Origin: Roseomonas mucosa
GTDB taxonomy: Bacteria > Pseudomonadota > Alphaproteobacteria > Acetobacterales > Acetobacteraceae
NCBI GenBank assembly: GCA_945878375.1
Contig: CAMDWG010000005.1
Coordinates: forward strand, 124,001-188,000
Length of the DNA stretch: 64,000 bases
Direction: 5' to 3'
In this document: in pieces, positions 54,751-61,625 of the stretch
Layout: each line of letters starts with the position of its first letter
Numbering within the stretch: position 1 is the first letter of the stretch
Notes under the pieces: generated by a model
Told to the model about the DNA's origin: nothing
Seen by the model: the letters and a program-made list of their open reading frames with translations, nothing else
Databases searched by the model: none
Translations under genes and position numbers: made by a program

Positions 54751-55958
54751 GCCTTCGGCTCCTCTCCCAGCAAGTCGCGGAACACGTGGTCGTTGTGCGC
54801 GCCGATCGCCGGCGCGGTCCAGCGCACCATCTGGGCCGGGCTCACGCCGTCGAAGCGGAAGGGCGGGGCGGGATGCAGGATCTTGCCGATCAGCGGGTCG
54901 TCCACTTCCATCACCGTCTGCCGCGCGCGGAAATGCGGGTCCTCGGCGCAATCCTTGATGTCATAGAGGCGCGAGACTGGCACCTCCACGCCTTCCAGGA
55001 TGCGCTCGGCCTCCGCCGCCGGCAGGGTGCGCGTCCATGCGCCGATCGCCGCGTCGATTTCGGCCACATTGGCGCAGCGGCCGATATTGGTCGCGAGGCG
55101 CGGATCCTCGCCCAGATCCTCCCGCCCCACCGCCTTCATCAGCCGCTTGTAGATCGCGTCCGAATTGCCGCCGACGCAGAGCCATTTCCCGTCGGCGCAA
55201 AGATAGGTGTTGGTGGGCGCCGCCGTTGGCAGCGCCGCGCCGTGGGGCTGGCGCACCCAGCCGAACAGCCCGTATTCCGGCAGCATCCCCTCCATCAGGG
55301 AGAAGATGGAGCCGACGAGATCGACATCGATCACGCGCCCCTTGGCGGAAGGATCGGCCTTTGTCGCCCAGGCCGCGCCGAGCACGGCCATCGCGGCATA
55401 GATCCCGGCGACATCGTCGGCGATGGAGACGCCGCAGCGCGGCGGCGGATGGTCGGTGACGCCCGGCGTCGCCGTCAGGTGGCGGATGCCGCCCATCGCT
55501 TCCCCGATGGAGCCGAAGGCGGGCTTGTCGCGATACGGCCCGTCCTGGCCGTAGCCGGAGACGCGCGCGATGGTCAGCTTCGGATTGATGGCCTGCAGCA
55601 CATCCGGGCCGAGGCCGATCCGTTCGAGATAGCCGGGCCGGAAATTCTCGATCAGCGCATCGGCCCGCGTGGCGAGCGCCTTCACCTTCTCCCGACCCTC
55701 GGCCGATTTCAGGTCCAGCGTGACGCAGGTCTTGTTGCGGCCGTGGATGGAGAACCACACCGCATGCCCGTCCACCTGGCTGCCCCAGCCGCGATGCGGA
55801 TCGCCTTCGGGCGGTTCGATCTTGATGACCTCGGCGCCCATATCGGCCAGCAGCCGCGCGGCGAAGGGGCCGGCGATGTAGTGGCCGAGCTCGATCACCT
55901 TGAAGCCCTCAAGCGGCAGCTTGCGGGCGCCCCCCTGCGGCGGCGTCTGTTCCGTCAT
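54747..55958 (-). CDS. CaiB/BaiF (class III) CoA-transferase
   Basis: 403 residues, class III CoA-transferase. LEGFKVIELGHYIAGPFAARLLADMGAEVIKIE, cited in parts, and ENFRPGYLERIG, RVSGYGQDGPYRDKPAFG and the EVPVSRLYDIKD segment are typical; the catalytic Asp is replaced in this motif line by KPAFGSIGEAMGG (no Asp at the usual GFD position), which is noteworthy. ATG 55958 begins MTEQTPPQGG; the frame continues upstream. Coupled to the HMG-CoA-lyase-like gene by ATGA. Confidence 0.87.
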   Translation of the reverse strand: MTEQTPPQGGARKLPLEGFKVIELGHYIAGPFAARLLADMGAEVIKIEPPEGDPHRGWGSQVDGHAVWFSIHGRNKTCVTLDLKSAEGREKVKALATRADALIENFRPGYLERIGLGPDVLQAINPKLTIARVSGYGQDGPYRDKPAFGSIGEAMGGIRHLTATPGVTDHPPPRCGVSIADDVAGIYAAMAVLGAAWATKADPSAKGRVIDVDLVGSIFSLMEGMLPEYGLFGWVRQPHGAALPTAAPTNTYLCADGKWLCVGGNSDAIYKRLMKAVGREDLGEDPRLATNIGRCANVAEIDAAIGAWTRTLPAAEAERILEGVEVPVSRLYDIKDCAEDPHFRARQTVMEVDDPLIGKILHPAPPFRFDGVSPAQMVRWTAPAIGAHNDHVFRDLLGEEPKA

Positions 55959-56061
55959 CCGATCCCCTCCGGCGCGAAGACTACAGGATAGGCCCCGGCC
56001 CGCCCGCCAGAAAGACTCGCCCCGACAAGGATCGCGCAAGCTTTCCACGCGATAAGGGCGT

Positions 56062-56168
56062 GGGGTTGCCGAATTTGCACCCCGAATCTCCTCCCGGATG
56101 CCGGCTCCCCCCCTATCTGGCCGGCATCCCGACTTTCGGCGGCGTCCCCCGGGGCGCCGCCGATTTTT
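56062..56168 (+). ncRNA. candidate small RNA: three hairpins ending in an intrinsic terminator
   Basis: Rightward strand, in the gap between two leftward genes. Hairpin 1: GGGGT (56062-56066) with ACCCC (56079-56083). Hairpin 2: perfect 10-bp stem GGATGCCGGC (56096-56105) with GCCGGCATCC (56120-56129). Hairpin 3: perfect 9-bp stem TCGGCGGCG (56136-56144) with CGCCGCCGA (56155-56163), then TTTTT (56164-56168), a standard terminator. No rightward gene ends here, so the terminator is orphaned unless it ends a small RNA. A possible -10 (GATAAG, 56051-56056) precedes, but no clear -35. Confidence 0.45.
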
Positions 56169-56180
56169 CAGATGCGACTC

Positions 56181-57296
56181 TCACCCCTTCCGTCCGATCC
56201 AGGCCACTGCCAGCGCGGCGAGGCTCAGCGCGAGCCCGACGCCGAACACCGCCGCGTGGCTGTCGCCCGTCGCGCCGAACAGCGCGGCCAGCGCGAAGGC
56301 GAAGCCAACCTGCGCCACCGCATAGGCCGCCGTGGCGCGGACCCAGATCACCCCGGCCTGCGCCCCCGCCACTTCCCGCGCGGCGACGAGCGTGACGGCC
56401 GTCGCCCCGACGCCGGCGAAGCCGCTCAAGGGGCCGGCCAGCACCAGCGCCGGCCAGGCCGGCACCAGCGCGGCGGCCAATGCGGCCACTTGCACTCCCA
56501 TCCAGACCAGCAGCGCCTGCCGCCCGCCGGCCCGCTGCGCCAGCCGCCCCCCCAGCAACGTGCCCAGCAGCGCCCCCAGCCCGAAGCCGATCCAGACCGC
56601 CGACCCGGCCTCGATCGGCAGCCCCCGGCCGCGCACCGCAAGGTCCGAGAGATAGACCATCGGCGCCACCATCCCCGCCCCCGACAGCGCATAGGCCGCG
56701 AGCAACCGCCCCGCGCGCGGCGCGGCCTGGCTCGCCACCTCCGGGGGCAGGGCCGGCGGATCGGGCCAGTTGCCACGGGCCAGGGCCCAGATCAGCGCTG
56801 TCGCGGCCGCCAGCCCGAGCCAGGCCGCCGGCAGGCCGCCTGCCCGCAGCAGCGGCACCGCGAGGCCCCCTGCGATCACCCCGGTGCCGACCCCGGTCAT
56901 CACGATGCCGCTGGCCGCGCCGCGCCGCGCCGGCGGGACGCTGGCCTGCACCGAGGGCCCGGCCAGCGCCATCAGCACCCCGCCCGCCGTACCTGCCAGC
57001 GCACGCCAGGCCAGCAGCCAGAGCACGCCGCCCTGGACGGCGCAGGCGGCGAAGGCCAGCACGGCCAGCCCCATCCCCGCATCCATGGCGCGCGGAACGC
57101 CGATCCGCGCCGCGAGGTGCCGCCCCGCCAGCACGCCGATCAGGTAGCCGGCAAAATTCCCCGCCCCCAGCAGCCCGGCTTCTGCGCCATCCACCCAGCC
57201 GGCCGCGACCATGGCCGGGAACAGCGGCACATAGGCGAAGCGCGCCAGCCCCACCCCGGCCAGGATCGCCCCGCCCCCGGCATAGGCCGGCCGCAT
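56181..57296 (-). CDS. YbfB/YjiJ-like MFS transporter
   Basis: 371 residues, about 12 helices and almost only hydrophobic. GVGLARFAYVPLFPAMVAAGWV near the N-terminus is the YbfB/YjiJ signature, and the loops carry few charges. Solute unknown. ATG 57296 (MRPAYAGG) has AGGCGG four bases before; the MM at 57314/57311 lacks a ribosome site. It diverges from the protease gene at 57372; the 75-base gap between them holds no clear promoter. Confidence 0.85.
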   Translation of the reverse strand: MRPAYAGGGAILAGVGLARFAYVPLFPAMVAAGWVDGAEAGLLGAGNFAGYLIGVLAGRHLAARIGVPRAMDAGMGLAVLAFAACAVQGGVLWLLAWRALAGTAGGVLMALAGPSVQASVPPARRGAASGIVMTGVGTGVIAGGLAVPLLRAGGLPAAWLGLAAATALIWALARGNWPDPPALPPEVASQAAPRAGRLLAAYALSGAGMVAPMVYLSDLAVRGRGLPIEAGSAVWIGFGLGALLGTLLGGRLAQRAGGRQALLVWMGVQVAALAAALVPAWPALVLAGPLSGFAGVGATAVTLVAAREVAGAQAGVIWVRATAAYAVAQVGFAFALAALFGATGDSHAAVFGVGLALSLAALAVAWIGRKG

Positions 57297-57371
57297 CGTT
57301 CCGCCTGCCATCATGTGACGATCAATCCGGTTGAACCGCGGCCGGCGCTCCCACATGCTGCACTGCACGCC

Positions 57372-58535
57372 ATGTCCCGCCGACCAGACCCGCCCGTGTC
57401 TCGAGGTCTCATGCCCTTCGATCCCCCCGCCCACCCGCTTGCGCGCCCTGCGATCTCCAGGCGGTCCCTGGCGGTCCTGGCCCTGGCCCCGCTTGCTGGC
57501 TGCGCCGCGTCGCCGCCAGCGCAGGCGCAGCGGGGCGCCATCGCGGGGCTTCCCGACTTCGCCGACCTCGCGGAACGGGTGCTGCCCGCCGTCGTGAACA
57601 TCTCCGTCACCTCCGAGGCCCGTTCGGAGATCCCCCCCGAATGGCGCGGCACGCCGCTCGAACGCCAACTGCGCGAACGGCGCGGACGCCAGCCGGTCCA
57701 GGGGGCCGGGTCGGGCTTCATCCTGGACCCGTCGGGGCTTGTCGTCACCGCCGCGCATGTCGTCGGCAATGCGACGCGGGTTGTCGTCTCGACCCAGGGG
57801 GGACAGGACTATGCGGCGCGCGTCGTGGGGGCCGATGACCTGACCGACCTTGCCCTGCTGCGGGTGGAGGCGCGGTCGCCGCTGCCTTCCGTCCCCTGGG
57901 GCAATTCGGGCGCCATGCGCGTCGGGCAATGGGTGATGGCGGCCGGCAACCCCTTCGGCCTCGGCGGCACAGTGACGGTCGGCATCGTCTCCGGCCGTGG
58001 CCGCGACATCGGCTCCGGCCCCTTCGACGACTTCCTGCAGACGGATGCGCCGATCAACCCCGGCAATTCCGGCGGTCCCCTGTTCAACCTGGCCGGCGAG
58101 GTGATCGGCATCAACACAGCGATCTATTCGCCCTCCGGCGCGTCCGCCGGCATCGCCTTTTCCGTCCCCTCCGACCTCGCGCGGCCAATTATCGGCCAGT
58201 TGCGGGCAACGGGGCGTGTGGAGCGTGGCTGGCTGGGCGTCGCGGTGCAGGACCAGCCGCCGGAGGAGCCCGGCCGGCGCAGCACGCCGAGTCCCCGCGG
58301 CGTTCTGGTGGCGGGCGTCGAGCGCGGCAGCCCCGCAGCGCGGGCGGGAATCCGCCAGGGGGACCAGGTGGTGGCGATCAATGGCGAGCGGGTCCAGACC
58401 TCGCGCGCGCTGGTCCGTACCATTGCCGCCATCCCACCGGGCCAGACCGTGCGGCTTTCGGTGATGCGGGACGGCCGGCCGAACGAGATCCCGGTCCAGG
58501 TGGGGCGCCGCCCGGCGGCCCAGCCCCAGGGGTAG
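57372..58535 (+). CDS. trypsin-like serine protease with PDZ (HtrA/DegP-like)
   Basis: 387 residues, S1C peptidase. A lipoprotein-like signal (RRSLAVLALAPLAGCAAS, lipobox LAGC) suggests an envelope-anchored periplasmic protein. Catalytic triad: His in VVTAAHVVGNA, Asp in DDLTDLALL and Ser in NPGNSGGPLFN; one C-terminal PDZ domain (RGVLVAGVERGSPAARAG to IPVQVGRR). ATG 57411 (MPFDPPAHP) is an alternative start, giving 374 residues. Located just upstream of a two-component system, a common arrangement in envelope stress units. Confidence 0.9.
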   Translation: MSRRPDPPVSRGLMPFDPPAHPLARPAISRRSLAVLALAPLAGCAASPPAQAQRGAIAGLPDFADLAERVLPAVVNISVTSEARSEIPPEWRGTPLERQLRERRGRQPVQGAGSGFILDPSGLVVTAAHVVGNATRVVVSTQGGQDYAARVVGADDLTDLALLRVEARSPLPSVPWGNSGAMRVGQWVMAAGNPFGLGGTVTVGIVSGRGRDIGSGPFDDFLQTDAPINPGNSGGPLFNLAGEVIGINTAIYSPSGASAGIAFSVPSDLARPIIGQLRATGRVERGWLGVAVQDQPPEEPGRRSTPSPRGVLVAGVERGSPAARAGIRQGDQVVAINGERVQTSRALVRTIAAIPPGQTVRLSVMRDGRPNEIPVQVGRRPAAQPQG

Positions 58536-58627
58536 AGCCCGCGCGGATCGCATCCGCATGGGCGGGGCTAGGAATCGACCCGCCCGCGGACCTAGGCTTT
58601 CCAAGCGAAGACAGGACACGGACGGAT

Positions 58628-59305
58628 ATGCGGATCCTGCTGGTCGAGGATGATGCCGAGGTCGCCCGCTTCGTGCGGAAAGGGCTGATGGAGGCGGGAC
58701 ATACGGTCGAACACGCCCCGAATGGGCGCGACGGGCTGTTCATGGCGGCCTCCGAGCAGTTCGACGTGCTGGTGCTGGACCGCATGCTGCCCGGCGGCGT
58801 GGATGGCGTGCGGCTGGTGGAGACGCTGCGCGGGCAGGGCAACCGGACGCCGGTGCTGTTCCTCTCGGCGCTGACGGCGGTGGATGAGAGGGTGAAGGGG
58901 CTGAAGGCGGGCGGGGATGACTATCTCACCAAGCCTTTCGCCTTCGCCGAACTGCTGGCGCGGGTCGAGGCGCTGGGCCGCCGCCCGGCCACCGAGGTGC
59001 CGACCACGCGCCTCAAGGTCGCAGACCTCGAACTGGATCTGCTGAGCCGCACCGTCACGCGCGGCGGCAGGAAGATCGACGTGCAGCCGCGCGAATTCCG
59101 CCTGCTGGAGCACCTGATGCGCCATGCGGGCCAGGTGGTGACGCGCACCATGCTGCTGGAGAAGGTCTGGGACTACCATTTCGACCCGCAGACCAATGTC
59201 ATCGACGTCCATGTCTCCCGCCTGCGGCACAAGTTGGACAAGGGCTTCGACAAGCCGCTGATCCACACCGTCCGCAATGCGGGCTACATGATCCGCGCGG
59301 AGTAA
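58628..59305 (+). CDS. OmpR/PhoB family response regulator
   Basis: 225 residues. Receiver domain: acidic pocket LLVEDDAEVA, phospho-acceptor Asp in VLVLDRMLPGG (near residue 51) and the KPFAFAEL Lys; winged helix DNA-binding domain from about residue 130, with QPREFRLLEHLMRHAGQVVTR and VHVSRLRHKLD. ATG 58628 begins at MRILLVEDD; there is an RBS-like AGGACACGGACGGAT upstream. The sensor kinase gene starts 41 bases after the stop. Confidence 0.95.
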   Translation: MRILLVEDDAEVARFVRKGLMEAGHTVEHAPNGRDGLFMAASEQFDVLVLDRMLPGGVDGVRLVETLRGQGNRTPVLFLSALTAVDERVKGLKAGGDDYLTKPFAFAELLARVEALGRRPATEVPTTRLKVADLELDLLSRTVTRGGRKIDVQPREFRLLEHLMRHAGQVVTRTMLLEKVWDYHFDPQTNVIDVHVSRLRHKLDKGFDKPLIHTVRNAGYMIRAE

Positions 59306-59346
59306 CTGCCGCGCCCAGCGACGACGCCCGGTCCGGGAGGCCCGCC

Positions 59347-60762
59347 ATCACAGCGCCCCAAGCCGGTCCCGCCGCGAGCTTCGAGCCGCCGCTGTTCGGC
59401 CTGCTCCGCAGCGCCTCGGGCCGCTTCGCGCTGTTCTTCACCGCGATCTTCGCCGCTGCCGCCACCGCCGCGGCGGTGGTGCTGTGGTGGAACACCGCCG
59501 GCGCGCTGGACCGCCAGGTGGATGCGGCGATCCGCGCCGATGCCACCGCGCTGGCTGAGCGCCGCCGCGCCGGCGGCATCCCCGCGCTGATCGCCGCAAT
59601 CGACGACCGCCTCGTGCTCGATGTGCAGAATGAGGCGCTCTACATCCTGGTGATGCCGGATGGCCGCAAGCTGGTGGGCAACCTGGAGGCCTGGCCGCAG
59701 GAAGCGGAGGGCGAGCTGCCCTGGCTCCGCATCCCGCTCCAGCGCGACGGGGCGACGACGGAAGCGCGGCTGCTGCGCGTCGATCTCGGCCAGGGCCACC
59801 GCATGCTGGTCGGGCGCGACGTGGCGGAGAAGCTGCGGCTGCGCGGCCTGCTATCCGAAGGGATCGCCTGGGCCGCCACGGCGTCGGCCGCCTTCGCGGT
59901 GCTCGGCGGCTGGATGCTGCGCCGGGCACTGGAACGGCGGCTTAGCCCGGTCTATCGCACGGCCGCCGCGGTCGGGGCGGGCGACCTTGCGCCGCGCGTG
60001 CCGCTGTCCGAGCGGGACGACGAATTCGACAAGCTCGGCACGACGATGAATGCGATGCTCGATCGCATCGCGCAGCTGATGGAAGGCGTGCGCGGCGTGT
60101 CCAACGCCATCGCGCACGACCTGCGGACGCCGATCACCCGCGCCCGCGCGAAGCTGGAAGACGCGCTGGTCACGGCGCAGGACGAGGATGCGCTGCGGGC
60201 GGCGGTCGAGCAGGGGATCGCCGATCTCGACGGCATTGTCCGCGTCTTCCAGGCCGTGCTGCGGATCGCCGAGGTGGAGGCCGGTGGCCGCCGCGCCGCC
60301 TTCGAGGCCACCGACCTCGTGCCGATGCTGACCGACATGGCCGAGCTGTACGGCGCCGCCGCCGAAGCGCGCGAGCAGCGGCTGGAAGTGACCCTGCCGC
60401 CGAGGCTGCCCCTGGTGGGCGACCGCGACCTGCTGGGCCAGGCGATGGCGAACCTGCTCGACAACGCGCTCAAATTCACGCCGGAGGGCGGCACCGTCGC
60501 GCTGTCGGCGAGGACGGAGCCGGGCGGGGTCGAGATCGTGGTGGCCGATGACGGGCCGGGCATGCCCGATGCCGATCGCCAGCGGGCCGGGGAGCGCTTC
60601 TTCCGCGCCGATGCCGCGCGGACCACGCCGGGCTCGGGGCTCGGCCTGTCGCTGGTCCGGGCGGTGGCCGCGCTGCATGGCGGCTTGGTCGCGCTTGGCG
60701 AAACCCATCCCGGCGCCGCGCGTCCGGGGCTGAAGGTGACGCTGCGGCTGCCGGCGGCCTGA
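59347..60762 (+). CDS. sensor histidine kinase (ATC start)
   Basis: 471 residues from ATC 59347. N-terminal membrane segment (RFALFFTAIFAAAATAAAVVLWW, cited in parts), periplasmic loop of about 100 residues, second helix (IAWAATASAAFAVLGGWML), HAMP near residue 200, then DHp with phospho-His in NAIAHDLRTPITRARAK and the CA domain (NLLDNALKFTPEGG, DDGPGMPDADR, GSGLGLSLVRAVAALHGG). No ATG, GTG or TTG precedes the first membrane helix; GTG 59476 lies inside it. GGGAGG at 59335-59340 sits six bases before ATC. Confidence 0.8.
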   Translation: MTAPQAGPAASFEPPLFGLLRSASGRFALFFTAIFAAAATAAAVVLWWNTAGALDRQVDAAIRADATALAERRRAGGIPALIAAIDDRLVLDVQNEALYILVMPDGRKLVGNLEAWPQEAEGELPWLRIPLQRDGATTEARLLRVDLGQGHRMLVGRDVAEKLRLRGLLSEGIAWAATASAAFAVLGGWMLRRALERRLSPVYRTAAAVGAGDLAPRVPLSERDDEFDKLGTTMNAMLDRIAQLMEGVRGVSNAIAHDLRTPITRARAKLEDALVTAQDEDALRAAVEQGIADLDGIVRVFQAVLRIAEVEAGGRRAAFEATDLVPMLTDMAELYGAAAEAREQRLEVTLPPRLPLVGDRDLLGQAMANLLDNALKFTPEGGTVALSARTEPGGVEIVVADDGPGMPDADRQRAGERFFRADAARTTPGSGLGLSLVRAVAALHGGLVALGETHPGAARPGLKVTLRLPAA

Positions 60763-60908
60763 CACCGAGCGCCACGCAGCGCTGCGCCGTGTGGAACTGG
60801 CCAAGGCTTCCACGTGCCCCGCGTCATGCCGGAGGCCTGCCTTCGGCAAAAGGCGCTTGAGGGCGCCCGAACCGCACAGCCACGAGCCGCCGCATGCGCC
60901 CAATGGCT

Positions 60909-61625
60909 TCAGCCGCTGATGAGTGGCGGCGGCGGCGCCTCTCGCTTGGCCGCGCCGCGCAGCGGGCCGGTGGGGAAGCTGAAGAGCCTGGCCTCTCCCA
61001 GCAGGAAGGCGCGGCCGCCGCGCGGGAACAGTGCCGCGATGGCCGGCGCGGTGATGTCGAGCCCGCCCGTATAGGCACCGAAGGCCGGCAGCAGCAGGCG
61101 GCGGCCGTCGCTGAGGAAGCAGGGCCGCGTCACCCCGCCCGCGCGCGTCGGCATGGTCGCCTTGGGGTGGTAGTGGCCCGACAATTCCGCCGTCGCGCCC
61201 GGCTTCGCGATGTGGCGGAAGGTGAGGGGGGCCAGCGCCAATTCCTCGACCGCTGCGCCCGGCAGGCCCTCGGGCGGCGTCGGGTCGTGGTTGCCGAGCA
61301 CCCAGGTGACCTCGATCCCCGCCAGGATCCGCGCCAGCGTCGCGGCATCGGGCGAGGCGAGGCGCGCGGAGCCCTTCGCGTCGTGGAAGCTGTCGCCGAG
61401 CAGCACCAGCCGTCGCGGCCCGTAGCGGCGCAGCGCCTGGGCCAGCCGATCCAGCGTTTCCCGCGTGTCATAGGGCGGGACCAATTGGCCGCGCGCGGCG
61501 AAGGCGCTGCCCTTTTCCAGATGCAGGTCGGCGACGGCCAGCAGGCGCTGCGCCGGCCAGATGACGAAGCCGCCTGGGTCGAGCATCAGCCTCTGGCCGG
61601 CGATATGGACGGGGGCGGCGATCAT
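60909..61625 (-). CDS. pdeM: ligase-associated DNA damage response endonuclease PdeM
   Basis: 238-residue calcineurin-like metallophosphoesterase. Motifs LAVADLHLEKGSAF (D-x-H), LLGDSFHD (G-D), VLGNHDP (G-N-H-D) and ELSGHYHPKA (G-H-x-H) form the bimetal site. It belongs to the ligase-associated repair cluster: the helicase is coupled directly upstream by ATGA (61622-61625). An ATP-dependent ligase and exonuclease would usually be the other members and may lie beyond the window edge. Confidence 0.92.
   Translation of the reverse strand: MIAAPVHIAGQRLMLDPGGFVIWPAQRLLAVADLHLEKGSAFAARGQLVPPYDTRETLDRLAQALRRYGPRRLVLLGDSFHDAKGSARLASPDAATLARILAGIEVTWVLGNHDPTPPEGLPGAAVEELALAPLTFRHIAKPGATAELSGHYHPKATMPTRAGGVTRPCFLSDGRRLLLPAFGAYTGGLDITAPAIAALFPRGGRAFLLGEARLFSFPTGPLRGAAKREAPPPPLISG

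Noticed and set aside
56172-57371. N-terminal 400 codons of the open frame leading into the HtrA-like protease
   Set aside because: This part is antisense to the MFS transporter gene and composed of Arg/Pro/Gly-biased sequence; the protease begins at 57372 or 57411.
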